Assembly: GCF_018129965.1 (NCBI RefSeq)
Contig: NZ_JAFCKW010000001.1
Location: forward strand, 186,001-250,000
DNA: 64,000 bases
Origin: Bradyrhizobium diazoefficiens
Lineage (GTDB): Bacteria; Pseudomonadota; Alphaproteobacteria; Rhizobiales; Xanthobacteraceae
Direction: 5' to 3'
A program made the position numbers and the translations under genes. Numbering within the stretch: position 1 is the first letter of the stretch; the number at the start of each line of letters is the position of its first letter. The notes under the pieces were generated by a model. It saw only the letters and a program-made list of their open reading frames with translations, was not told the DNA's origin and did no database searches. This document shows positions 27,792 through 35,952 of this stretch, in pieces.

Positions 27792-28055
27792 ATGCCGCTT
27801 GCGATATCGCTGATCGTGAACGGCTATGTGCACCTGAACGATCGCGACGCCCTGGAAACGCTGCGCGCTCACCGTGCCGGCTTGCTGGACTCGGCGCGAT
27901 CGATCGCGGGAATGGACACCGGCCTGATGATGGCCACCCTCACCGAAGAGATCGCGATCATCGACGCCGGGCTGTCTCAACTGAGCGCTCAGCCCGAGCA
28001 GCAGGCCCACGCCCCCGGGCGCCCTCGCTACCCCAGTCCATCATCGCATCAATGA
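27792..28055 (+). CDS. hypothetical protein (87 aa), uncertain
   Basis: An ATG at 27792, 12 bases after the previous stop, opens an amphipathic helical protein (RDALETLRAHRAGLLDSARS, then MMATLTEEIAIIDAGLSQL) with a Pro/Gln-rich tail. Coding-like composition is clear in residues 1-65. No ribosome-binding site decides the start, and a link with the preceding 56-residue frame by frameshift cannot be excluded. Function unknown. Confidence 0.45.
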   Translation: MPLAISLIVNGYVHLNDRDALETLRAHRAGLLDSARSIAGMDTGLMMATLTEEIAIIDAGLSQLSAQPEQQAHAPGRPRYPSPSSHQ

Positions 28056-28169
28056 ACGGACGCGCCTGGCGGATCGCGGTCCGAAATCGTTGCGTGGCCT
28101 GCGTGAGCAACATCACATCGCCGCACCGCACGATTTGCTAGTTCAGACCATTGGCAACAGGAGGCCATC

Positions 28170-28424
28170 ATGAAACACGCCGTTCTGATCCTGACGCTGG
28201 CCGCTGCGCTCTCGGCTGCGCCAATGTCTGCCCCTGCATCGCAAGCGAGCGCGCTCCACCCAGCCAGCCGGCAGGGCCAAAGCGGCGTCAGCCAGGGCGC
28301 CGATCTGCAGATGATCCAGACTCAGAGCCTGATGAGCCAGCGACAGACCGCGGTGCAGATGACAACGCAGATGTTGAATGGCGCGAATAGCTGCCCCAAA
28401 TGCGCGCAGAACATCCGGCCGTGA
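28170..28424 (+). CDS. small secreted hypothetical protein (84 aa)
   Basis: The ATG at 28170 follows AGGAGG. A signal peptide (HAVLILTLAAALSAAP) precedes a Gln/Ser/Met-rich mature part (MIQTQSLMSQRQTAVQMTTQ) and a C-terminal CPKC pair that could bind metal or form a disulfide. No family recognised. It converges with tenA, 16 bases away. Confidence 0.65.
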   Translation: MKHAVLILTLAAALSAAPMSAPASQASALHPASRQGQSGVSQGADLQMIQTQSLMSQRQTAVQMTTQMLNGANSCPKCAQNIRP

Positions 28425-28440
28425 CTGCGCCTGGCTAGTG

Positions 28441-29115
28441 CTATTGAGAAGGCCGGCCCGCGCGCCAGGCCATCTCCCAGAAATCTGCCTCGAGGCGGGT
28501 GGCTTCCCTGAAGATCGCGACCAGCTCGGCCTCGCGGGTCGGCGTGGCGTAACGTCCTGCCAGATCCTCCAGCTGCGCCAGCGCCCTGGCCGCGACCTCC
28601 TGATACGGCGCGCCGGCATATTCGGCGATCCAGACGCGATAGGCGTTCGTCGCGGCGTCCGCGCCGGGGAGCGCGGCGAGCCGCGTGGCGATCTCCGCAT
28701 AGCCGATCACGCAAGGCGCCAGCGCCACCTTGAGCGCCAGCAGATCACCGCGCATGCCCGCATCCAATACGTAGCGCGTATAGGCCAGCATCTCGGCCGC
28801 CGGCGCGGCCTGTTCGAGATCGGCCGGGGACAGCCCCCATTCGCCACAGAGCTTGACGTGCAGGTTCATCTCGACATCGAGGATCGCCGAAAGGCCGCTG
28901 GCTGCTTCACGCATGTCGGCAAGTTTCGGCGACTTGTAGACCGCAAGCGCGTAGGCGCGCGCAAACTCGATGAGGAACAGGTAGTCTTGAACGAGATAGT
29001 GACGAAACGCAGCTTCAGGAAGCGAGCCGTCGGCAAGACCGTTCGTGAAGGGATGATTAGTGTAGGCCTGCCACTCGGCGGTGGCTGCGGTTTTGAGACG
29101 GTTGAAGAAGGTCAC
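28441..29115 (-). CDS. tenA: TenA-family thiaminase II-like protein
   Basis: A 224-residue all-helical protein of the TenA family. The conserved Cys135 lies in ALAPCVIGYAEI and the C-terminal acidic active-site residue in LEADFWEMAW. HHPF-like NHPFTNGLADG and YLVQDYLFLIEF near the N-terminus also match. TenA hydrolyses aminopyrimidine products and salvages thiamin precursors. No other thiamin gene and no THI-box riboswitch were seen upstream, so it is isolated here. Confidence 0.92.
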   Translation of the reverse strand: MTFFNRLKTAATAEWQAYTNHPFTNGLADGSLPEAAFRHYLVQDYLFLIEFARAYALAVYKSPKLADMREAASGLSAILDVEMNLHVKLCGEWGLSPADLEQAAPAAEMLAYTRYVLDAGMRGDLLALKVALAPCVIGYAEIATRLAALPGADAATNAYRVWIAEYAGAPYQEVAARALAQLEDLAGRYATPTREAELVAIFREATRLEADFWEMAWRAGRPSQ

Positions 29116-29340
29116 GATGGTTTGGGCCGGGGTTGCTTGTCGATGAACGTCTTTGGCTTGCTACCGATAGCGGATTGCGGATTGAAGAGCTACGGCGACC
29201 GGACAAAACTGGCTTTGAGCGGCGTTGCGGAAGAGACACTCTCTGCGTCGAGAGTTTGGTGCATTGTCACTGCTCGATTGGTTATATGCAGTTCGCGAAA
29301 CGAGTATAGCGCGGTCCCTGGCGCCATTCCCGCTAGATCG

Positions 29341-29817
29341 CTAATCGCCTCCGGCCCTGCGCCCAAAAAGCCGGAGGTCATGGGGATAGCGCCCGACATG
29401 CGACACGCGGATGCGCGCCGCGTCCCTGTGTCGGGGATTGATGAGGTAGTTCTGCGCAAATGGCACGATGACCGACGGCACGGACATGATCGCGGTACGC
29501 GCCGCGTCGAACCACGGCCGCAACATACCGCGCGTCACCCTGGGGTCATCAGCCCAATCGCGCGACATCGTTTCGATATCGGTCAAGTTCATCGTTTCGA
29601 CGGCGACGTCATCAGGCACGTCGATGCCGAGCAGCTGGTACGTCGTTGGCAGGTCCTCGAAATCGATTTCCAGATGCACCATCACCTCGAGCAGCGCCGA
29701 AGCTGGATGGTCCGCGGCGTAGACGACGGGACGGCCGCGATCATGCCAGCGGCCATCGGCCTTCAGGCCGCCAACGCCCGACAGGTCATCGAAATTGGAA
29801 ATCCGCCAGATCCGCAC
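29341..29817 (-). CDS. RES-domain toxin (NAD+-degrading type)
   Basis: A 158-residue RES-domain protein. The family triad R-E-S is reflected by the early Arg in RISNFDDLSGVGG, Glu in ASALLEVMVHLE and a Ser in the VPSVIVPFAQNYLINP region; NYLINPRHRDAARI is the family hallmark. RES toxins deplete NAD+ by phosphorolysis. The gene starts 10 bases after its antitoxin gene, the normal order for RES/Xre-MbcA pairs. Length is usual. Confidence 0.9.
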   Translation of the reverse strand: MRIWRISNFDDLSGVGGLKADGRWHDRGRPVVYAADHPASALLEVMVHLEIDFEDLPTTYQLLGIDVPDDVAVETMNLTDIETMSRDWADDPRVTRGMLRPWFDAARTAIMSVPSVIVPFAQNYLINPRHRDAARIRVSHVGRYPHDLRLFGRRAGGD

Positions 29818-29826
29818 GGCAAATCC

Positions 29827-30429
29827 TCAGGCGAGGATGCCGTGATCGATCCGGTGCAACATGTCCTCGACGACCCGCGCGCCCGCCTCCGTCGCGAGGT
29901 AAGCCAGCGGCGTTTCTCCGCCAAGCGCCTTCTTGGGCTTGCGCAGCCAGCGATGCGCCTTCGCAGGCTCGCCGAACACGTTTGCGGCCAGCCGGTCAAT
30001 CCGCGCCAGCCGCACCGCCTTGTCCGTCTCCTCGACCGTCAGTGGCTCGCCATCCGACAGCCGCCGCGCCAGCGTGCGCTTCGGCACGACAAGCGCGAAA
30101 ATTTCGTCGTCGCTGTAATTGGCGAGACGCTTGAGCGCTGCGGCCTCGATGCGAAATAGACGGTTCGCATCGATGAGGACATCGAACAGTTCGGCCCGCG
30201 GAAGCGCTTCATCCACCGCACGCCTGCCAAGCCCGAGTGAAGGCGCATCGGTGACAGTGGAGAGCCCTGTGACCGCGTCGAAATGCCCGCGTACGACGAC
30301 CGCGCCGGCTTGGGGGTGGTAGGCCTGGTCGGGCTCGGCGACGGACAAGCGTTCCGGCTGGGCAGGTTTGCGCGATTTGCGGGGAGGAGATTTCGAACCG
30401 CCCTTGCCGGCCCGCTCAAACCTAGCCAT
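29827..30429 (-). CDS. MbcA/ParS/Xre-type antitoxin
   Basis: A 200-residue antitoxin. The C-terminal DUF2384 region shows AANVFGEPAKAHRWLRKPKKALGGETPLAYL split over the family pattern that binds and blocks the RES active site (the final LATEAGARVVEDMLHRI). The central part carries the Xre-like DNA-binding helices (EIFALVVPKRTLARRL). The N-terminal 60 residues are longer than usual and basic/Pro-rich. It is the first gene of the operon and probably represses it. Confidence 0.88.
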   Translation of the reverse strand: MARFERAGKGGSKSPPRKSRKPAQPERLSVAEPDQAYHPQAGAVVVRGHFDAVTGLSTVTDAPSLGLGRRAVDEALPRAELFDVLIDANRLFRIEAAALKRLANYSDDEIFALVVPKRTLARRLSDGEPLTVEETDKAVRLARIDRLAANVFGEPAKAHRWLRKPKKALGGETPLAYLATEAGARVVEDMLHRIDHGILA

Positions 30430-30604
30430 TGGATCGCCTCCAGGTCGCGTGCCAGATGCCTAAAAATTCTGGTCAAGTGGCAGTTAAGCACACGGACGCG
30501 GGGATTCAAGCACGGTCTGACGGAGCGAGGAGGTTCGCAAGTGGAGTTCGTGTGCTGTCAGGGCTTGCCGAGTAGGCTTCGTGCACTGTCACGGTAATGA
30601 TATA

Positions 30605-32101
30605 CTATTGCTCGACGGCATCGGCCTGACCGAAGATGGGCGCGCGAGCAATTCGTGCGATGTCTTCATAGGCGGGCTCTTTCTTCAGAGCCCGCGATTT
30701 CAGTACCGTCTCAATTACGTCGCTGCGGAACTCATTGGCCTTTGGATCGGACACTTCCTCGTCCGCGTCAAACTCCGAAACGAGAAGAAAAATGAAAAAC
30801 ACACCAATCAATGCTTCAGGGAATTTCTTATACTGGCCGAGGACGCTCTTCCAAAAAGTTAGCGGCGCCCCTCCTCTTATGGACGGCTTATTGTATCGCT
30901 GCTTACCCTCTACCGGAGTTGAAAATCCAACACGTCCGACTGCAACCAAAGCGTCTCGAGCCGCTTCGGGTGATAATGGGAACTCAGCACTAAATTGATC
31001 CGATCCGGCAAGCACAAGATGGGTGAGACCATCGACGAAGAATGGATTTGCCTCAAGGGTCCCGTTGTAAAAGAGCGCGATCCCATACTTTCGCAAAAGA
31101 GCCTCCGTCAGGTGCCCGTACCATGACCACGCCAGACCCGCGAAAAGTTCGCTTTCCCCGGATCGATCGATGACGTTCCTTTTAACGGCTTGGTGGGCGG
31201 CCGACTGAATTTCCGGAGGAATAACCGCTGTTTTTACAGCACCACCCGTTCGAACTGACGACATGGCTCTCGCCAGCCGCTCGAGCTGACGCGTTTCTCC
31301 CTTCTTAAATGTACTAACAATAAGCTCCAGAAGTAGACTGCGCACGAAGGTTCTGCGTTCGGCGCAGCAATATGCACAATGACGGATTGCAAGGAACGCA
31401 TCATTCGGCTCGCCGTTTTCGACCGCTTCATTGAAAATGCGTTCGACTAACGATTTGACTTGGGATTCCGACGCATTGAGATATTCGAGCGCACGAGCCG
31501 CAAAGAGGTTGAGGCTCATTCTCTCATCTGCTGATGAAGTAGCATTGATCAACTCGATCAGCTGTTCAATCGCTTGATTTTGACGACGAAGGCTCCTGTG
31601 AGTTTTGATCTGCAAACTGAGGTGCGCTACAACGTCCCACTCCTTCACGACGACATGCGGAATTATCTCACTCAGAACCTCTTCGACGCTATCAGCCTTC
31701 TCGTCGATATGGCGCGCGAAGAAATACTCAAGAAAGGTCTGGTGGGTAAAGGCAAATACGTTCTCGCCGACATCGGTCATCACCCACGCACGCCCGGTGA
31801 TAAATTTAACAACAGCTTTCGTACCCGCAGTCGCTTGGGACTTATTCTCGTATAGAGCTTCGAGATAGCGCTTGATCTCTGCGCTTAACCAAGCCTCCTC
31901 CACTCCGTCGGCGAGCTCTGGATCGCCGAACATATTTGCGGCGATACTACTGAACAGATGTAGCTTATCAAAATCAGACGGGACGTCTGCTTTGATGTCG
32001 CGATCCGGATCCCAGCGCTCAAACATTAGGATAGCGCACTCTCTATAAATTTCAGGCCTGTTCGAAGGTACGTCTCCTCTCGCGTTGAATAGCCAAGCCA
32101 T
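30605..32101 (-). pseudogene. NACHT/STAND ATPase, C-terminal remnant cut by an IS
   Basis: An open frame of 498 codons without a proper start: its first ATG lies exactly at the IS boundary. Residues 14-31 (SNRPEIYRECAILMFERW) and 117-132 (AFTHQTFLEYFFARHI) are the conserved region after the ATPase core of NACHT proteins. The Walker A and B motifs that should precede it are absent. About 360 residues of helical sensor-type C-terminus follow. Intact relatives are STAND NTPases, several of which act in phage defence. Codon use is visibly more AT-rich than in the neighbouring chromosome, suggesting transfer. The true N-terminus is not found beyond the IS. Confidence 0.82.
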
Positions 32102-32103
32102 TA

Positions 32104-32947
32104 GGGTCCGGACTCAATTAGTCCACCATGAGACTGCGGCTGCCAACAGGATTGCAGACAGGAAGATGTCTGCGCGCTTGTCGTATCGAGTTGCGATACG
32201 ACGGAAGTCCTTGAGCCGGCAGAACATGCGCTCGATGACGTTTCGGCCTTTATATGCTGTTTTGTCGTAACGATGCGGATGCTTGCGGGTCGGATTCGGC
32301 GGGATCACGGCCTTGATACGGCGTGCGGCCAGTTCATCGCGTAAGCTCTTGGCGTCGTAGGCTCGGTCGGCTAGCAGGCGGCGCGGATTGCGGATCATGC
32401 CGATCAGGTCGCGTGCACCGACCAAGTCGTGGGTATTGCCGGGGGTAATCAGGAAGGCCAAGGGGCGGCCGATATCGTCAGTCAGCGCGTGGATTTTGGT
32501 GGTCTGCCCGCCCCGCGAGCGACCGATTGCATTTTTGAAGGCCCCCCTTTTGCGCCAGCTGCGGAGCGATGGGCTTTGATGTAGGTGGAGTCCACCGAGA
32601 CCGATCCGTACATGCCGGTCGATCCGGTCAGGGCGTAGAAGATGCCCGTCCAAATCCCCTGCCGGCTCCAGCGGTTGAAGCGGTTATAGACCGTGGTGTA
32701 GGGACCATAGACTTCCGGACAATCGCGCCAGCGCGAACCCGATTTCAGCATGTGCATGATGCCACTGATGACGCGACGATCATCAACCCGATGCGCCCCT
32801 TTGCGCCCCCGCGGCAACAACGGCTCAATCCGCCGCCATTCCGCATCGCTGAGCCAGTAGACCTGCTTTGCCATTCAAGCCTCCCTTCCGTTGAGAAGCT
32901 TGAATCACAATCCAATTTCAGATGGAATCCCTATTGAGTACAGACCC
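32104..32947. mobile_element. IS5-family element, IS427-like group (844 bp)
   Basis: The element is bounded by imperfect terminal inverted repeats: GGGTCCGGACTCAAT at the left (32104-32118) and ATTGAGTACAGACCC at the right (32933-32947). It is flanked by TA on both sides, a plausible target duplication. It contains one transposase made by frameshifting. Insertion lies at the 5' edge of the NACHT remnant. Confidence 0.88.
32114..32874 (-). CDS. IS5-family transposase, ORFA-ORFB by -1 frameshift
   Basis: ORFA (32874 to 32482) encodes the N-terminal DNA-binding part (MAKQVYWLSDAEWRRIEPLL, then RWRDCPEVYGPY) and the first catalytic Asp95 in SVDSTYIKAHR. ORFB (about 32550 to 32114) supplies the second Asp region (LLADRAYDAKSLRDEL) and the catalytic Glu in NVIERMFCRLKDFRR. 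The slippery run AAAAGGGGGG on the minus strand (32551-32542) lies in the overlap and would allow a -1 shift to make a product of about 253 residues. All DDE residues are present, so the element could be active. Confidence 0.9.
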
Positions 32948-32949
32948 TA

Positions 32950-33080
32950 GAGCAGATACTGAAGCGCGACGGGCAGGTCACATTGATGCAGTGTTCAAGA
33001 GATGTGAAGGCGTGCTGCTTAGTCCCCTTTATAGGGTTCGCAATGAATGGTCGCGTATTGGAGAGAAATACTCAACATGA
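32950..33080 (+). pseudogene. 3' remnant of an unknown gene cut by the IS
   Basis: From the IS edge a frame reads A-D-T-E-A-R-R, then AGHIDAVFKRCEGVLLSPLY, then RVRNEWSRIGEKYST and a stop at 33080. It has protein-like composition and an abrupt beginning at the IS boundary. It reads away from the IS on the plus strand, while the NACHT remnant reads away on the minus strand, so both genes lost their 5' ends. No family recognised. Confidence 0.5.
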
Positions 33081-33214
33081 GCACGAGCCGCGCGCCGACG
33101 CCGTCCACTTGCGCTGCTCACAAAAGCCCTCCAGTGTTCATGTTGGTGCTAGCAGACCGGCGCGTTGAGGCGTCAGCGCGCAGCCCGTTGCTGCGACCGA
33201 CTGACAGGTGATGC

Positions 33215-33541
33215 ATGGTGGACGACTTCTCAGAAATAAAGATCGGAAAATCTACTGCCGTGTTTGATGACAAGGGAGGGCTTGTTGGCGCCCATGGTGC
33301 CGATGGTTGGCGCATGTCGTTTCGTAACGATGACGGTGTGAGCGGAAAGCTTCCTGTTGCGTGCGAGAACGGTCACACCGGCATCAGCATCGAAATCCCA
33401 GCGATAACGGCTAGCTTCACCGGCCCCGTGCAGGTGCAGAACCCTTGCCCGCTCTGCGGCGGAAAGCTTTCAGCCTCCGCGGGCCACTATGTCCGAAATG
33501 AACAGGGTGTCTTCGAACGCATCGGCGGAATGCCATCTTAG
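33215..33541 (+). CDS. hypothetical protein (108 aa) with zinc-ribbon-like end
   Basis: The start at 33215 (MVDDFSEIKIGKSTAVFDDK) is preceded by a weak site. The protein has a Cys in VACENGHTG and a CPLCGG knuckle near residue 80, so a small metal-binding fold is possible. No family is recognised. It lies in the accessory segment between the IS and the integrase. Confidence 0.6.
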   Translation: MVDDFSEIKIGKSTAVFDDKGGLVGAHGADGWRMSFRNDDGVSGKLPVACENGHTGISIEIPAITASFTGPVQVQNPCPLCGGKLSASAGHYVRNEQGVFERIGGMPS

Positions 33542-33674
33542 CGCTGTCCCGCTTCCTCGCGACTACAAAGCCGTGAGATGGGCGCTCGCAGAGCCCTGGT
33601 CCTGCGCCAATTGTCGTAAAGACCGACAGAGTCCCCGCCAGCCGATCAAGTTGAGCGAGACTTGATCTCTTGCA

Positions 33675-33688
33675 GTTCGTGTACGAAC
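33675..33688. promoter_or_regulatory. short palindrome, candidate operator
   Basis: GTTCGT and ACGAAC form a perfect 6-bp dyad with centre GT. It lies at the end of the 50-residue minus-strand frame and 200 bases upstream of the small plus-strand operon that leads to the integrase. Confidence 0.3.
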
Positions 33689-33840
33689 TATTCAGCTTCT
33701 CTCTTTTCGACCGGCATGCGACGGCTCCATGGTGGCCCCCAAGGTGCTGTGGCATCGGCATTGGCCTTCACTACCTCGAAGCGCTTGCGCGCAGCCTGCT
33801 CTTCCTGCCGAGTTGCGTCGAACGTGTCCTTAAATTTCAT
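33688..33840 (-). CDS. small hypothetical protein (50 aa), uncertain
   Basis: ATG 33840 to TAG 33688 encodes a charged helical protein (MKFKDTFDATRQEEQAARKR, then FEVVKANADATAPWGPPW). Residue pattern is coding-like, but the ribosome-binding site is weak. It is the only sensible content of the otherwise empty stretch 33542-33886. Function unknown. Confidence 0.45.
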   Translation of the reverse strand: MKFKDTFDATRQEEQAARKRFEVVKANADATAPWGPPWSRRMPVEKREAE

Positions 33841-33886
33841 TTCGCTTGAGCAGAACGACGAACGTCGCTAAGCGCACGGGTCGCTT

Positions 33887-34069
33887 ATGTCCGATCGCAT
33901 CGCCGAGGCCATTGCTGCGTATCAAGCATGCACGACCCCTGAGTTTGTGGAAGCCGCCCTCGACGCAATCAAAGACCGTGACTATGCCCCTCTCATCACT
34001 GCCGGTAGCGTGCGCTTGAGCGCTGCGATGGCCCTTCATGACGTTCTCGCCGAAGAGATCGCGCGATAG
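33887..34069 (+). CDS. small hypothetical protein (60 aa)
   Basis: A helix-rich 60-residue protein (MSDRIAEAIAAYQACTTPEF) beginning just after the 50-residue divergent frame. The next gene starts two bases after its stop, indicating cotranscription with the following small gene and the integrase. No family recognised. Size and context suggest mobile-element cargo. Confidence 0.55.
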   Translation: MSDRIAEAIAAYQACTTPEFVEAALDAIKDRDYAPLITAGSVRLSAAMALHDVLAEEIAR

Positions 34070-34071
34070 CA

Positions 34072-34284
34072 ATGTCTCGACGCGTCGGCACCATTCTGCA
34101 AGTCGATGTCGCCCGCGCGATTCGGGCGGCGAAGAAGAATGGTGCCGACGCGATTCAGGTGACGCCGGATGGTACGATCACCATCCTGTTGAAGGCACCG
34201 ACGATCGCACCGGCCGACGAATTCGAAGCGTGGGAACGCGAGCATGAACAGGCGAAAGCTGCCAGGCGTCGCGAGCGCGACTAA
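34072..34284 (+). CDS. small hypothetical protein (70 aa), integrase partner
   Basis: A 70-residue basic protein: RVGTILQVDVARAIRAAKKN followed by a beta-like TPDGTITILLKAP and a charged tail (EQAKAARRRERD). It overlaps the integrase start by 41 bases, so the two are probably translationally coupled. Short proteins of this kind are often found directly upstream of tyrosine integrases in proteobacterial islands. A role as an excision factor is only a guess. Confidence 0.6.
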   Translation: MSRRVGTILQVDVARAIRAAKKNGADAIQVTPDGTITILLKAPTIAPADEFEAWEREHEQAKAARRRERD

Positions 34285-35311
34285 GCGCCTCGCAGATGGC
34301 ACGCGCCGCCGGTACTACTACGCGTGGCGCGGTGGGCCGATGCTCAAGGCCGCCGATGGCAAGCCGCTGCAACCGAACGATCCAGAATTCTTTGTGGCCT
34401 ATACGTCCGCGCATGCGGAGCGAAAGAAGCCGCCCTCCGGCAACTTGTTCTCGCTCATCGCTGCCTTCAAGTCGATGGCGGAGTACACGAGCCTCGCGGA
34501 CAAGACGCGCAAGGACTACCTCCGATTCCTCAAGCTGATTGAAAACGAGTTCGGCACAATGCCCCTCTCAGTCGTGCAGGACCGACGCGCCCGAGGCAAA
34601 TTCAAAGAGTGGCGCGACGGCATGGCAGACAACCCACGCACGGCCGACTATGCTTGGACTGTGCTCGCCCGCGTACTTAGCGTGGCCAAGGACCGCGGTC
34701 TGATTGCGGTGAACGTCTGCGAGCGTGGCGGTCGACTGTACGAAGCCGATCGCGCCGAGCAGATTTGGCTGGACGACCATATCAAGGCGTTTTGCAAGGT
34801 GGCATCGCCCGAGCTTCAATTCGCGTTGCTGCTCGCCCTATGGACCGGACAGCGTCAGGGGACGTTGATCGGAATCACTTGGCAACAATACGATGGGACC
34901 CACATTCGATTGCAGCCCAATAAACAGCGCCGCGGAAAGAAGAAAAAGCGCATTGTGATCCCTGTTGGTGCGCCGCTCAAAGCCGCGCTCGACGCGCATC
35001 GGCCAGACAATGCCGAAGGTCCGATTCTTCGCAACACATTCGGCGAAGCATGGACGGGCGACGGCTTCCGCGCGTCATGGGGAAAGGCATTCGATCGAGC
35101 GAAGCTTAGCGATGCCGATTTGCACTTCCACGATTTGCGAGGGACGGCGGTCACTAGGTTGGCACTCTCAGGGTGCTCCACCGCGCAGATAGCCGCGATC
35201 ACGGGGCACAGCCCGCGTGACGTGGACGAGATACTGAAAGCACACTATCTCGGCGGCCAGGCCGAACTTGTGGAACAGGCGATCGTCAAGCTGGTGGCGG
35301 CGTTTGGCTAA
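34244..35311 (+). CDS. tyrosine-type recombinase/integrase
   Basis: A 355-residue integrase. An N-terminal SAM-like core-binding domain (about 65-165) precedes the catalytic domain with Arg204 in LWTGQRQG, His296 and Arg299 in FHDLRGTAVTR, His322 in ITGHSPRD and the nucleophile Tyr335 in LKAHYL. All catalytic residues are present. It lies 400 bases from the 3' end of tRNA-Lys(CTT), the usual target type of such enzymes, so it probably brought in the adjacent accessory segment. Confidence 0.92.
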   Translation: MNRRKLPGVASATKRLADGTRRRYYYAWRGGPMLKAADGKPLQPNDPEFFVAYTSAHAERKKPPSGNLFSLIAAFKSMAEYTSLADKTRKDYLRFLKLIENEFGTMPLSVVQDRRARGKFKEWRDGMADNPRTADYAWTVLARVLSVAKDRGLIAVNVCERGGRLYEADRAEQIWLDDHIKAFCKVASPELQFALLLALWTGQRQGTLIGITWQQYDGTHIRLQPNKQRRGKKKKRIVIPVGAPLKAALDAHRPDNAEGPILRNTFGEAWTGDGFRASWGKAFDRAKLSDADLHFHDLRGTAVTRLALSGCSTAQIAAITGHSPRDVDEILKAHYLGGQAELVEQAIVKLVAAFG

Positions 35312-35604
35312 CTTTCCCAAAGAGACAGTAGCTGAGCAATAGCCGCATCTGCCGACTGCCGATCGGTCCACGGCGCGGACTCTCGCACCCAAATCGTATG
35401 TTGTGCAGGCGAGAGTTGTTTTCCGTCCTTGATTTCAGATGGCTGTACAATGACATCGAGTTCTCTATAGACGACGGTGCTATATTTACCACGTCCATTG
35501 TGGACCGCCTCGACTCGGTGTCTGTGCCCAAGACGAGTCAAATAAACAACCTTCTCGACTTCTTCGTACTCGCTGATCTTCGTGAAGGCCGATACGTCGA
35601 GCAT
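35308..35604 (-). CDS. hypothetical protein (98 aa)
   Basis: A 98-residue protein (MLDVSAFTKISEYEEVEKVV, then YLTRLGHRHRVEAVHNGRG) with mixed alpha/beta pattern and a helical end (DAAIAQLLSLWES). It converges with the integrase and overlaps it by four bases. It sits between the integrase and tRNA-Lys, so it belongs to the integrated segment. No family recognised. Confidence 0.6.
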   Translation of the reverse strand: MLDVSAFTKISEYEEVEKVVYLTRLGHRHRVEAVHNGRGKYSTVVYRELDVIVQPSEIKDGKQLSPAQHTIWVRESAPWTDRQSADAAIAQLLSLWES

Positions 35605-35707
35605 TTGTCGATCCCATCAAGCACGAGTAGAGAACAAAAACTGCAAACCGTGCAGCAAACCGCGGCAACCGTTCCGCTTCTGTCCATCCCTAAGCTATTG
35701 AAAAGCT

Positions 35708-35783
<76 letters not shown>

Positions 35784-35871
35784 GAAAGGCGGTCAAAGCC
35801 TTGCGAGGCCGGTCGTTTAGCAAAGCGATCAGGGGATGGCAAGCGATGCGGTGAAGGTTTTTCCAAAGTCC

Positions 35872-35906
35872 CCAAAAAGCGAAAAGCCGCTGGATTCCAG
35901 CGGCTT
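35872..35906 (-). terminator. Rho-independent terminator of the Spy-like gene
   Basis: On the minus strand AAGCCGCTGG and CCAGCGGCTT form a perfect 10-bp stem with loop AAT, followed by TTCGCTTTTTGG. It lies 47 bases after the stop at 35953. Confidence 0.9.
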
Positions 35907-35952
35907 CGCCAAGGTTAATGCCGGGGCTTGTCCCCGCGCGATCAAGGCGGGC

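Larger units (their letters stand above)
29341..35707. mobile_element. putative integrated accessory segment at tRNA-Lys
   Basis: The right edge is well placed: the integrase and small cargo genes abut the 3' end of tRNA-Lys. The left edge is uncertain, and I could not find a direct repeat of the tRNA 3' end by eye. The toxin-antitoxin pair, AT-richer NACHT remnant, IS and small unknown genes are typical accessory cargo. The extent given runs to the toxin gene as a working boundary. Confidence 0.4.

Noticed and set aside
29116..29340. Possible THI-box (TPP) riboswitch upstream of tenA
   Set aside because: The conserved TPP-aptamer segments such as CTGAGA and the ACCTGATCTGG-like part were not found.
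32950..33214. 5' half of the NACHT gene beyond the IS
   Set aside because: In the frame that would join across the IS a stop occurs within nine codons, and no Walker motif is present in the other minus-strand frames.
28056..35707. A second copy of the tRNA-Lys 3' end marking the left att site
   Set aside because: No convincing match was seen by eye across this stretch. A computed search is needed, so no att site is reported.
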